From positions 1 through 64,000 of the forward strand of contig PDHQ01000170.1 in assembly GCA_003339415.1 (NCBI GenBank): a stretch of DNA of 64,000 bases, given 5' to 3'. This document shows, piece by piece, positions 1 through 9,840 of this stretch. The DNA comes from Ophiocordyceps camponoti-saundersi (nom. inval.). Taxonomy: Eukaryota; Ascomycota; Sordariomycetes; Hypocreales; Ophiocordycipitaceae. The notes beneath the pieces are model-generated. The model saw only the letters and a program-made list of their open reading frames with translations. It was not told the DNA's origin and searched no databases. How positions within the stretch are numbered: the stretch's first letter is position 1; every line of letters begins with the position of its first letter. Made by a program: the position numbers and the translations under genes.

Positions 1-599
1 TCTAACTATTTTAGCCCGAAAATTTTTGCCTATTCCGGCTATATTAGCCTTAATTAAGGCTATATTTTCTATATCGGGTAATATAATTACGTTATCGAGG
101 AATAACCTTAAACCGGAAACTATAGAGTAGTTAATTCTACTTAAAAACTAGAATTTAATATTAAATAATTTCTAGGAAATTAAAGAAAAGGAAAATAAAG
201 CTTTAGAAGAAGATAATTAAAGCTTATAAGTCTTCTATTATAGCTAGTTTTTCTTACTTATTATTATATAAGTTTTTCTAGCTAATAATATAATTTTTTA
301 TTAATATTAACTCTTTATATATTAATAATTTTATAAAGCTAAAGATTTTTAATAATTAAGTATATTTAACTTATATTTAAGCTTTGTTTTTAGCTATATT
401 ATACTTTTATTCTTTATTATATTATTATTTATAAAGTTATTATTATTATTACTAGGTTTTATTTCTCTTATTAATATATAAGGTTTAAGAATTTTTTCCT
501 CGCTTAATAATAATCTAAATAAAAAAAAAACTTAATTTCTATATAGTATTTTTCTCGCGCTATTTATTAGTGTTTTTTTTAGATTAAAATAGCTTACGT
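1..599. other. AT-rich RIP-degraded DNA, no recognisable gene
   Basis: The stretch is almost free of CA and TG dinucleotides and full of TA, as expected after RIP. I see no readable protein remnant, no paired repeat with the rest of the window and no RNA gene. It is probably the body of an element that extends beyond the left edge. Confidence 0.6.
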
Positions 600-778
600 A
601 AGCTAACTAAAAATTTAGTCCTATTAGTCTTTAGTCTTTAGTCAGTTAGTCCCTATATTTAAGGACTAACTAAAGTCCTTAGGGTGACTAACTAAAGACT
701 GACTAAAAGGTACGTATTTTTAGTCCGGACTTTTTTTAGTCAGTCCTGACTGACTAAAGACTAACTAATTTTAAACCG
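600..778. repeat. Cluster of inverted TAGTC/GACTA motifs
   Basis: The pentamer TAGTC and its complement GACTA recur many times here, first mainly as TAGTC, then as GACTAACTAAAG, then both, so the segment can fold on itself. Several CAG and CTGAC steps survive although CA is nearly absent in the flanks. Arrays of short inverted motifs are known as subterminal transposase-binding sites of hAT-type and other DNA transposons; that reading is inference, since no transposase was recognised nearby. Confidence 0.5.
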
Positions 779-1954
779 TAACCTTATATACTTATTAGTA
801 ATTAGTATTACTAATAAGAATTTATTAAGGTTTTATTTAAAGTTATAAAAATTTATAATAAGCGTTTTACTTAGTATAATAAGCTATATTCGCGGAGTCT
901 TATTAAGTTATTACTTAATCTTTATTATAATATATTTTTTATATTTTATAATTAAGATATTATCTTCTCTTATTAGTTAAATATAAATTCCTTTATAATT
1001 ATTATTAATATAGTTTAGAACTTATAAGCTTAAATAGCTAAGTTATAAATATTAAACATTTATTATTAATTTTTATACGTTTTATTATATAGAAGATATA
1101 TATTTACTCCTTCTTATAATAATAAACGCTTAAGTTAATTAATAAGAAATATATTTTAAGATAAATTAATTATAAATAAACCTTATAATTATAATAATCT
1201 TAGAATCTGGTATTTTTAGTATAAATTATTCTTATATTAGGTTCTTATTTTATTAAATACCTTTAGCTTTAAATAATTAATAGAAAACTAAGTTATAAGT
1301 AAAGTCTTAATAATACACTATATTCCGAAGCTTTAATTATATAAGTTTAGTTCTAATTAGTATTTTTATATTAATATTACTATAACTTTAAATAAGGACT
1401 TTATTATCCCTTACTTAGATAAAATCTCTAAGCTTTAAGTTATAGAAATTTTTAAATTGCTCGTAGTTATAAGATATATATATTACTATACTTAATTTAA
1501 GAATAATTAAATAATATAATAAGTATTCCGTAATAAAAAAGGTAATATTATTTAAATTCTTAATAAAGAAAATTATAGGAATATATCCTTTCTTATAGGA
1601 AAGATATAGGGAAAAGTAAGGGGAATTAAACTTAATTAAGCTAAGTTTAATCTCCTTTAAGTTTAAACTTTCTTTCTCCGCGTTTTCTATAATAATCTTA
1701 ATAATATAAGTATTTTATTATTATATAAAAGTATTAAAATAAAAAGCGTAGTATTTTTTACGCTAATATCTTAAGCTTTTATAAAAAGTATATATTTTTT
1801 TTTAAAAATATAGCTTATATTTTTTAAATATTTAACGCTTTTTATTAAAGTTCCCTTAGCTTAGTTACTAATTAAAATAACCTTTTCCTTAATACTTATA
1901 TAAGTTTTAATAATTATTATTATTTTTTTTCTTTTTTAACTTATTTTTTTATAA
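779..1954. other. AT-rich RIP-degraded DNA, unidentified
   Basis: There is no open frame and no convincing degraded protein. Composition is the same as in the transposon bodies, so this is most likely repeat-derived. It could be the interior of the element whose end is the TAGTC cluster on its left, but no matching second end was found. Confidence 0.5.
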
Positions 1955-1959
1955 TAAGT

Positions 1960-2167
1960 ATAAGGGATTAGTTTATAACTAATTATAGCTAAATAAGGGG
2001 GTTATAGTAGATATATCTAAGTCTTCCTAATAATGCTTAGTTATTATATAAGGTATATAGCTAGCTTAAAAAGAGGGCTTCTCTCTCCTTTTTTTCTTTT
2101 TCTTAATAACTTTAATTATAACTTTACTTTAGCTTATTTCTATAATCGCTATAATTAGACCTTTATA
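1960..2167 (+). repeat. 5' LTR of the small LTR element
   Basis: This is a 208-bp direct repeat of 3508-3715. It begins ATAAGGG and ends GACCTTTATA. TAAGT lies immediately to its left. Confidence 0.85.
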
Positions 2168-2466
2168 TTAATTAAAGCTCCTCTTACCTCTAACTAAATA
2201 TAAAAATAAAATCTTAATATAAGATATTATTAAATTTTACTTATATTAAAGCTACTCTTAGCTTATTCTAGCCTAAATTCTTAGCTAGCTATTATATATA
2301 TTAAATTTATAATTAATAAAGCTATAATTAAGAAGCTTAAGGCTTAGTTTTATTATATTTTTTCTTATCTCGGTATTTTTTAGTAAATATTTTTTCTATA
2401 TATTACTATAGCTATAGATTTTTCTTTCTAGCTTAATACTTTCTTAGTATATATCTTTAAGCTTTT

Positions 2467-2850
2467 TAGGGAGAGTTATAAAAAGCGCTATATAAGTTTT
2501 TACTTAGTTAAAATATATTAAAGGCTATTAGAGCCCCTTAAGGAATATATTAAAAGGTAAAAATATACCTTTTTCGAGGCTAGGCTATTATATTTATTTA
2601 ATTATATTAAGATTATTTTACTTTTATCTAAGCTATATAAAAAGCTATAAGAGCGCTTAAATTATAAAAACTAGCTTATAATATATATAGCTTTTATTAG
2701 CTTTCTCTAAAGCTTTAATAAAGTATTTAGTTTTAGGAATATTCTTAATATATTAGTTAATTTGCCGCCCTTTCTTATAGCTAACTTAATAAATATTTTA
2801 TTTATAGCTTTTCGCTTTTTAAGTACTATTAAATAATAGTATTATTATTA
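2467..2850 (+). pseudogene. Degraded Gag-like reading frame in the small LTR element
   Basis: Reading from about 2467 in one frame gives a protein-like string rich in Lys, Leu, Tyr and Ile, interrupted only by TAA and TAG where Gln or Trp codons could have stood. The stretch around EYIKR, LSKLYKKL and ERLNYKN is hydrophilic and helix-prone, as in retrotransposon capsid proteins. No zinc knuckle, protease or polymerase motif was seen. The frame fades after about 2850. Calling it Gag is inference from its place between the LTRs; it may be an unrelated captured frame. Confidence 0.4.
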
Positions 2851-3491
2851 ATATAATTAAATTAGTTATTTTAAGCGTAATTATTTAAAACTTTATAAAT
2901 AAATAAGGGTATTAAGGTTAAGGCTTATTAAAAGCGGAGCGGGGTAGCTAAGAGTAAATTTAAAGTATTTTAATTAAAGGGATAATAAGTAAAAAGGGGT
3001 ATATATATATTAAATATTATAGCTTAGGTAATTTCTAGCCTTAATATATTACTTTATATATAGGTAGTTTATACTTAGCTTAGGCTTATAAATTTATTAA
3101 TAAATATATACTATAATTATATTACGCCTTAGCTTATAAAATAGCGCTAGTAGCGCGTAATAATAAGTATTTAGCTAGCTTTACTAATTATTATAATACG
3201 GGTTATTTTCTAAGCTTCCTATAACTAGTATAGTACTACTTAATTTAATATATTAGCTATATAAGTAAATTTTTATTATTAATATATAAGTTTATTTTTC
3301 CTTACTTTTAGCGGTATTACGATTCTAAGCTTATTAGAATTTTCCTTATAATAGCTATAAGAAGCCTTTCTAACCTCTTATCTTTATCTTTACAAAGGCT
3401 ATTAGGCTATTAGCTAAGGATTATATAAAGCGTTTGGCTAATATAATAATATATAACTTTTCTATTTTATATTCTTACTTCCTTAGCTAGC

Positions 3492-3505
3492 TTAAGGAGG
3501 GGGCG
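3492..3505 (+). other. Polypurine tract
   Basis: A purine run, TTAAGGAGGGGGCG, directly precedes the right LTR (starting 3508). This is where plus-strand DNA synthesis is primed in LTR retrotransposons. Confidence 0.7.
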
Positions 3506-3507
3506 AT

Positions 3508-3715
3508 ATAAGGAATTAGTTTATAACTAATTATAGCTAGATAAGGGAGTTATAGTAGATATATCTAGGACTTCCTAATAGCGCTTAGTTATTATATAGG
3601 GTATATAGCTAGCTTAGGAGGAGGGCTTCTCTTTCTTTCTTTTCTTTTTCTCGATAGCTTTAATTATAACTTTACTTTAGCTTACTTTTATAGTCGCTAT
3701 AGTGAGACCTTTATA
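3508..3715 (+). repeat. 3' LTR of the small LTR element
   Basis: This 208-bp copy of 1960-2167 is followed by the target duplication TAAGT at 3716-3720. It keeps more C and G than the left LTR at several sites (TAGTCGCTATAGTGAGACC), so the two copies were hit at different positions. Confidence 0.85.
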
Positions 3716-3720
3716 TAAGT

Positions 3721-4784
3721 TAGGAAAGTTCCCTTTTCTATAAGTTTTTTATAATAGGTAAGAAGGGTATTTAAATAGCGGTTAAAATTATTTATAAATT
3801 TATAAATTAAGAAATTATTTCTATTAATAATTTTATTTTATTTAAAAACTTATATCTAATTCCTTATATAAAGCTATTTAATAATAGCTTTATAAAAATC
3901 TTTTACTTAAATTATTTTATTAGTTACTTATAAGATTTCTTTAAATTTAGCTTTATTAATAACTTTTTGCTAACTTTTAAACTAACTAAATTAATTTTTT
4001 AAAAAATTATAGCTAATATTAAAAATCCCTTTATATTTAATTTAAAATTAATACTAGGTTTCTTTATTAGAGATTTTAACTTTTTTTTATAATATCTTAT
4101 ATTAAACTTTAATTAACTCCTCTTTCTTATAATATATAGTTTAAAAGCGTAAATAAATTATATCTTTTATTTAATTCCTTAAGTTTCTTTTAGCTTTATC
4201 CTTTCTAAGCTAGATTTTTTTAAGTTTTTTATAGTTAGTAATAAAAAAATTATATTTTCTTATTATAGTATTTTTTTATTTTTCTCTTTTATTTATTTTT
4301 ATTTAGTTTTAAGCTTTTTTATTAACTAATAAATAGGTTAGTTTAACGCTTAAAAGGCTTCTATTAATAAAGATAAAATTTTAAAATCTAGCTTTTTTTA
4401 CCTCTTTTAAAAGTTATATTTTAGTATTTTTAATTAAGGTTAATAATTAGCTTAATATTCTTTTTATTATTACTTATCTTATTTAACTATTTCCTTTAGA
4501 AACTAATTTTTCTTTTTATAAGATAGCTTAGCTAAAAGCTATAGCTTTTAATTATTAAAATCTTAAAAAGATTTTATTAAAATTAAAAAGTTATATAGAA
4601 TAAAGAATAAGTTAAGTAATTAATTTTTATATATAATAATATATATAATAAAATATAAATAAGTATATATATATTCTTTTCCCTCTTTTTTTAACTTTTT
4701 AGCTTAAAGGCCTTCCTTATATATATAAGAATAATAGGCTTTTAAGAGAAAGGCTTTATATAATAGAGAGGCTAGTTATTATCC
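3721..4784. other. AT-rich RIP-degraded DNA, unidentified
   Basis: No readable protein remnant or paired repeat was found. Composition changes to normal between about 4740 and 4930, marking the left edge of the gene island. Confidence 0.55.
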
Positions 4785-4791
4785 TAGCCTT

Positions 4792-4849
4792 CTGCTAAGA
4801 GATATTATAAGGCCGTTAACCGGGCAGTTAATAGAATATATCTTAGCAG
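4792..4849. repeat. Imperfect inverted repeat at the edge of the gene island
   Basis: CTGCTAAGAGATATT (4792-4806) pairs with AATATATCTTAGCAG (4835-4849), 14 of 15 positions, around a 28-base loop containing GGCCGTTAACCGGGC. It sits where RIP-type sequence gives way to normal sequence. It could be a short hairpin or the end of a small inverted-repeat element. Confidence 0.5.
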
Positions 4850-5178
4850 CAGGCCCTTTTTATAGGGATCCTATGCCTTAAGGCTAATGCTCCGCCACTA
4901 TTATACGGAGCCCTCGTATTACTCATAGTCTTGTGGAACTTAGTGTGCCCTTCCTTTCTGACATAGTCAGTCAGCGCTGCCGGCCCTACTTCTTAAGGCA
5001 CTGGCCTAGCCTCACAGACCTACCTAGTCAGACAGAGGTGTGTGTCTCTGGCGTTAAACAAACACACACACATAACTTCAGACAGGGAGGGAGTCGAAGA
5101 GGACATCATTGCCCGAACAACCTAGCTGCCTAACCACGGAGGTGGTTTCGTGACGGGATATAAAACCACAGCAAGGCC
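4850..5178. other. Normal-composition intergenic DNA downstream of the COG8 gene
   Basis: CA and TG dinucleotides are at ordinary frequency here. The stretch holds a short (CA)n run near 5060-5075 and presumably the 3' untranslated region and terminator of the minus-strand gene. A 66-codon plus-strand frame at 4933-5133 has no recognisable domain and is probably chance. Confidence 0.55.
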
Positions 5179-6432
5179 TCAGATAGTTGTCTTGGATGCT
5201 GGCGGTCTACTCTTGTCTCTAGTTATAGTATCAAGTCGCCCTGCCAGCAGGCGATGGCGCTTAATTTGATCTGCTTGCTCGTCGATGCCGACTTCCGCTA
5301 ACAAGATGCTAAAGTCTGCTCCCAGCCTGCCCAGACTGCCAGCACAATACAGCACTTGCGTGATGATGCTGTCACGAGACGTTCGATCCCCTATGACGGG
5401 AAAGTAGATGTGCAAAGTTTCCAGCAAGAGGCCAACAAGGTGAATGGGAAACATAGACAATGGTGAGGGAGGGGGTCCGAGGGCGTCGGTCTCTGCAGCG
5501 GTCGACGGACTGAACCCCATGTCGACACTTTTGGACATGGAGACAATGCTAAAGGCATGCTCTCGGAAGATCTCGATAAACCGTTTGAGGTATCGCTCTG
5601 TTTGCTGCCCTTCAGACCCGACGCCGGACGAGAAGGCTCGCCGAAGTCGCTCCTGGTCCGCAAGCTGTCGCAAAGGCTCCAAAGCAGTCAGTGTCGTCAT
5701 CAGAGTTGCAAGGCGGCACACAAGAAATACGGCCGGTAGAGTTTCCTCGGCAGGGACATCCGTCACGAGATCGGACACCAATCGCTTCAGCCACCCAACA
5801 GTCCGTAATCCTGTAGCCAGTTTAAGACCCGGGGACCTGAGAGCGGTAACTAGGTCGGTAGCGATTTGACGGATGCACACTTCCGATTCTGAAAGGACGG
5901 ACATGACAAAGGGTGACGAAGGATAAAGTGAGGCCAGTCGACGAGCATGGGCGTAGAGATCCAGCGTGCTGGAGTAGTGCACAGGGTTGGCTTTTACCGC
6001 TGATTTCAGAAGCGGCGGAAGCTCCATGACATTCACCAGGCGATCGACATTCTGAAGAAGCCGCAGCGACTGTTTTCGTCGGGCGAGAATCTGGTTCTCG
6101 CCGGCTTTGCCAAAAGTCGAAGAAAAATCGTCAGCAGCAAGGGCTAATCGGGGAACGTCCGAGCTCAGTGTCGATGCTATTTGGGAGAATTCGAGTATGT
6201 TGCGTCGCAGTACGGCATGGCTGGCGGTCGACTCAACGATGAGGTGATGAGATTTCTTGGAGAGGTCTTGTGTGGAAGATAGTAGAGAGTGTGATTCCCT
6301 CGCGAGACGCTGCGGCTCGGAGGAACTGATCTCATCTATTGAGAACTCGACGAGTTGAGTAAGATAGTCAGACACCAAAGTGTCTGCCATGCCCGGACTC
6401 CGACCTAGAGCATCCCGGAGAACGTCAACCAT
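5179..6432 (-). CDS. COG8: Probable COG complex subunit 8 (Dor1-like)
   Basis: An uninterrupted 417-codon frame on the minus strand, ending in TGA at 5179-5181. The sequence matches the Dor1/COG8 pattern: an N-terminal DYLTQL then a Ser/Glu-rich helical segment (residues about 22-110), then the family core LLQNVDRLVNVMELPPLLKS (about 126-145), YAHARRLASLYPSSPFV (about 160-176) and LRTVGWLKRLVSDL (about 206-219), and a conserved C-terminal helix ending in KRHRLLAGRLD. COG8 belongs to lobe B of the conserved oligomeric Golgi complex, which tethers retrograde vesicles at the Golgi and so supports glycosylation. The protein has no membrane segment or signal peptide, as expected of a peripheral Golgi protein. 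The first Met is taken as the start (GCCATGG context); Met15, before ADTLVSDYL, is an alternative with an equally good context. No intron is needed. It is the only intact gene in the window. Confidence 0.85.
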   Translation of the reverse strand: MVDVLRDALGRSPGMADTLVSDYLTQLVEFSIDEISSSEPQRLARESHSLLSSTQDLSKKSHHLIVESTASHAVLRRNILEFSQIASTLSSDVPRLALAADDFSSTFGKAGENQILARRKQSLRLLQNVDRLVNVMELPPLLKSAVKANPVHYSSTLDLYAHARRLASLYPSSPFVMSVLSESEVCIRQIATDLVTALRSPGLKLATGLRTVGWLKRLVSDLVTDVPAEETLPAVFLVCRLATLMTTLTALEPLRQLADQERLRRAFSSGVGSEGQQTERYLKRFIEIFREHAFSIVSMSKSVDMGFSPSTAAETDALGPPPSPLSMFPIHLVGLLLETLHIYFPVIGDRTSRDSIITQVLYCAGSLGRLGADFSILLAEVGIDEQADQIKRHRLLAGRLDTITRDKSRPPASKTTI

Positions 6433-6663
6433 GGCAATGACTACCTATGTAGGTATGTAATATGACTTTCCCAGGAATAGAAATGCTGAATCGCAAGAGG
6501 GAAATAGTAAGACAAGTATGTACACCTGTCTACGTGAATGTTTGTCCGCCAAGGGAGAGGGGGGGGGGGGGGGGGGGGGGGGGGCTAGGGAGGGCGCCTT
6601 CAAGCTTATTACAGCTAATCATAGCCGGCCCGGGGAGGTCTCAGGGATATAGGAAGGGACCTA
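6433..6663 (-). promoter_or_regulatory. Upstream region of the COG8 gene
   Basis: About 230 bp of normal-composition DNA separate the COG8 start from the left inverted repeat of a Tc1/mariner element. It must hold the 5' untranslated region and at least the proximal promoter. The main visible feature is a run of 26 G at 6559-6584. No TATA box was recognised. The promoter may extend into the transposon end. Confidence 0.45.
6559..6584. repeat. Homopolymer of 26 G
   Basis: Twenty-six consecutive G on the plus strand (C on the coding strand of the COG8 gene), about 127 bp upstream of its ATG. Such runs are length-unstable and can form G-quadruplexes; an effect on expression is only a possibility, and the exact length may be a sequencing or assembly estimate. 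Confidence 0.85.
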
Positions 6664-6763
6664 CGGATTCCGCTCCCAAAAGTTTCCGTGCCGCTAAATA
6701 AAGACCCCTATAGGAAAAAAGGAAAACTATATACAAATTAGCAGGGGGGGTACTTTGCTAATA
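6664..6763. repeat. Left terminal inverted repeat of the Tc1/mariner element
   Basis: Pairs with 18288-18385. The outer end reads CGGATTCCGCTCCC and a TA precedes it. This copy keeps CCGTGCCG and ATACAAATTAGCAG, where the other arm has T or A, so it is the less mutated arm. Confidence 0.8.
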
Positions 6764-6789
6764 CCCCCTATTCCTCCCTAGGGTCCCTA

Positions 6790-7087
6790 ATTAATCTAAT
6801 ATATTGCCTCCCTTTATAATAATTATTCCCTCCTTATAGCTTAATTATCTATTATATATAATAAGGGATTTATTTAACCTAAGCCCTTATCTAATCCTAT
6901 AGTAGGTTAGCCTAAATAGCGTTTTAAACTATAATAGCCTTAGCTTAGCTCTTTAAGGCCCCCTTTTTTATTATTTTTTTATCTACGCTTAAGCCGGCTT
7001 AATAGCGTTAAGATCGGGGAAGTAATATATTAAAAAAGCCGCTAAATATTATAAAATTAATATAATTAATATTAGAAAAAGTAATTA
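6790..7087 (-). pseudogene. Tc1/mariner transposase, C-terminal part
   Basis: Read on the minus strand, this part gives remnants of the fungal Tc1/mariner catalytic end: a SPDLN.IEP-type motif at about 6981-7035 (seen as PRS*RY*A, with stops or changes at Trp, Gln and Asp positions), then K-rich and GALKSRA-like sequence, an I.RIPYHI-like stretch and a closing EGGN.Y.KG-like motif. In this superfamily the Asp/Glu of that region completes the DDE metal-binding triad. The frame is cut at 7087 by the Copia insertion and resumes at 17077. It is non-functional because of RIP stops and the insertion. Confidence 0.7.
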
Positions 7088-7389
7088 TATTAGTATTATT
7101 ATCCTATACCCCTTTATATCTGCTATACGATATATATATAAAAGATACCTCGGATATAATAGGAGCTTATAATGACTCGTATATTAACACCTAAGTCGTA
7201 ACTCGTACGACTTAGGGGCTAGGAGATATCTTATAATAAATAAGGAGGTATAGGGGGTAGAATATTAACTAGCTATATAGCTATCCTTCCTCGTATAAAA
7301 TAGGAAGGATATCTATCTTAATTATATAATAATTTAAGTTACTTTTATTTTCTTTACCTTATACGTATATATATAAAGATTACTTAATA
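7088..7389 (+). repeat. Copia composite, left LTR
   Basis: This 302-bp repeat is shared with 16770-17071 and, in large part, 11606-11896. It starts TATTAGTATTATTATCC and ends ACTTAATA. The core ACTTAGGGGCTAGGAGATATC is the same in all copies. It retains more C and G than the other two (CGTAACTCGTACGACTTAG). Confidence 0.85.
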
Positions 7390-7449
7390 TTAATTAGTAA
7401 TTATATTAGTTATTATTAGTTAACTATAGATTAGCTAAAATAAAGAGAC

Positions 7450-9271
7450 GATTATTATATAACTCCGAAAAGCCCCTATACCCGCCGTTATCCGATACTT
7501 ATATTTTTACCCTTTTTCTAATAGTAAGTTCTAACTAAAAAGCTATATTAGCTTAATACTACTACCGAAATTAAAAGATTAAGGTAATATATAATATATA
7601 CTAATATTAAAGTTTTAACTAAAAAGCTATATTTACCCGGTACTTTTATTAGTTATACGATATTATTTTTAATAGCGTTCTAAAAATATATATAATAATA
7701 ATATAGCTTCGACTTTTTAAAATAATAAATTATATAATAAATATTATAAATAAACTATAAGTAATAACTCCCTTATATTATATAATAAGATAATAGAAGG
7801 AAATATAATATTTTACTATATTTAGACTTAGAGTATAAACTTTATATTTTAAAATATATAACTAGATCTTATATAAGTACCTAAAAAGATTAAATTAACT
7901 ATATTTATCGTACGATAAATATACGATATTATATACTTTAACCTTTATAAGGAAAACTTTCTTTATATAATCTAATCGGAACTTAAGGGCTAGACCTACT
8001 ACTAACTAAGTTACGTTTACCGTATATTCCTTAAAAAACTAACTTAAATTATTATTATATAATACGTCCCTCTCCCTAGAAACGGAATACTTATTTAACG
8101 CTTTACGAGACTCCTTATAACCCCTATTCCTACTTATAAAATAACTCCTAGCTTACCGCTATAACTTACGATAAGGTATATTACCCCTAACCCCTTAAGA
8201 CTAATATTATAAGATCGTATAACGTTAAATATAACTCCTATATAGCTTTATAAATTAGGAATAATCTTAGCTACTATCTTAGTATAGCCCCCTTAGAATA
8301 TTATATTATAACTATAATAGTCTTAAATTTATATAACTTAAATACTATAAATAATAGATAATAATAAATTAGTATTACCCCGCCTTACCTCGGTAACGCT
8401 AATCTTAACTATTCTAGATATCCCTTAATCCTTAATAAGTATTATATAAATCTATTCGCTATTACTAATATATTAAGTTAAGAATAAACTAATCTTTTTA
8501 GATAAGGTTACTATTTTCCTTAAAGGATAGCGAAAAGATTAGAACTATATTAAAAAGCTATATAATATACTAATTAATAAAACCTAGATTTTTATTAGCT
8601 ATTACTTAAAGATTAGTATTATAGAAGATTAATATTATACTATTTTTCCGGATATCTTATTAAATAAGGCCTAAGACTATTTCTTATATTTTATTAGTAT
8701 AAATAAACGATAAGATAAAATCTACACTTTTTTAGATATATATTTTAATACTTATATAAATTATTCTTTATATTAGATAGATTAGACTATATTTTTATTT
8801 AATATTATACGATATAAATAACTTAATAAGATTATAATAAATACCCTTAATACCCTTCTTAATAAACTTTAACTAATCTAATAAGCTTTAGGTATAAATT
8901 ATTAAAGGAAAAAGTAACTTCTTATAACGGTTATATAAGCTTATAAAGGTATCCCGGAACTTAAATTAGCTATAATATTCTAAAATACTTTATATAAATC
9001 CTTTATTAACTAACTACGTTCCTCCCTTACTATCGCTACTAATTAAGGTATAAACTAGTTTTTTACTAACCGTTATTATATAGACTATATAAAGCTTCGT
9101 ATAACTCTAGGATATTCCTTTCCTTAACTATCTTTCTATCCCCGTAGATTTACTTCTATATAATATATTAAACCTCTATAATAACGCCGCTTTATCCCTT
9201 ATACGATATATAAATATTTTATTTATAAAAAGGAAGGTTACTAGTTAACTAACTATAGCTCGGATAATATT
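7450..9271 (+). pseudogene. Degraded Copia gag (first interior)
   Basis: The plus strand, clearest from about 8500, reads as a long Gag-like protein with TAA/TAG at many positions where Gln or Trp fit. It ends in the zinc-knuckle region typical of one group of fungal Copia elements, originally a Cys-x2-Cys-x4-Gly-Cys-Trp stretch, now YFIYKKEGY* followed by LTNY near 9215-9256; the Cys codons have become Tyr codons through TG to TA. A TNRYY motif near 9070 matches the TDRRY-like end of the capsid domain. Gag is then joined abruptly to RNase H sequence at about 9272, so protease, integrase and reverse transcriptase are missing here. Confidence 0.6.
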
Positions 9272-9272
9272 A

Positions 9273-9840
9273 CTTTATTAACTTTAATAGCGGCTATATA
9301 ATACGGGATTCGTATAATATTATCCTTATATAAAAAGGCTAGGCTTCTAGCCTCCGGCCTATTAACCCCGCTAGCGAGTCCGCTCTATAAGACTTTATTA
9401 GCTAACGCGCCCGCGAGGCTTATATTACTTTAGTCTACTAACTAAAAGCTTCGTATAACTTTACTATCGCCGCTTAAGTAATAGACCCGTCCCTATAAGA
9501 TATTATAAATCTAAATAAGAGAATCTAATAATAAATTAATAACGCTTCCCGGGGATTATACTTTATTCCCCTTAACTTATCTCGTATAAAACTATTTATC
9601 TTTATAGATAGGTTTTTGCTAATAATTATAACCTAACTTTTTAACTTAGCACCTTTATTATTTTAAGTAAAGAAAACTAGTTCGAAAACTTATTTATCGT
9701 ATAAAGTAATATCTTATATTAAACTTTTATAAAATATAAATAAGTTATAAGAAGCGTCCTTATAGGTAAACTTTACGGTATAGTTAATAGCGTTAATTTT
9801 AGTTTTATATTATATATAATAATTTAAAATATTATATAAT
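9273..9840 (+). pseudogene. Degraded Copia RNase H (first interior)
   Basis: Colinear with 14760-15330. Readable motifs include FNSGYIIRDS at the start, KLFIFID.F.ANN, NLF..GN and YK.VIRSVLI.ELYSIV, which fit the C-terminal RNase H of fungal Copia polyproteins (the expected ST.CKRVTRSVLASE). In-frame stops fall at Gln and Trp positions. The domain has no reverse transcriptase upstream because of the deletion at about 9272. Confidence 0.65.

Larger units (their letters stand above)
1960..3715 (+). mobile_element. Small LTR retrotransposon, 1.76 kb, probably non-autonomous
   Basis: Two direct repeats of exactly 208 bp enclose about 1.34 kb. The unit is flanked by the 5-bp target duplication TAAGT (1955-1959 and 3716-3720). 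The LTRs have short inverted ends (ATAAGG and CCTTTATA). A purine-rich tract, AAGGAGGGGGCGA, sits directly before the right LTR, which sets plus-strand polarity. The interior is too short for a full gag-pol and I read no reverse transcriptase, so the element probably depended on a helper, like TRIM or SMART elements. Differences between the LTRs are largely C/T and A/G, consistent with RIP after insertion. Confidence 0.85.

Noticed and set aside
4933..5133. 66-codon plus-strand open frame
   Set aside because: No domain, low-complexity content from a CA run, and located just downstream of the minus-strand gene. Probably chance in non-RIP DNA.
5391..5869. Four open frames of 60-141 codons overlapping the COG8 gene in other frames (5391-5663, 5444-5869, 5557-5739, 5612-5794)
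   Set aside because: They are overlapping frames of the 417-codon gene, which alone shows family motifs along its length.
6462..6701. 79-codon plus-strand frame
   Set aside because: It is built on the G run (poly-Gly) and runs into a transposon inverted repeat.
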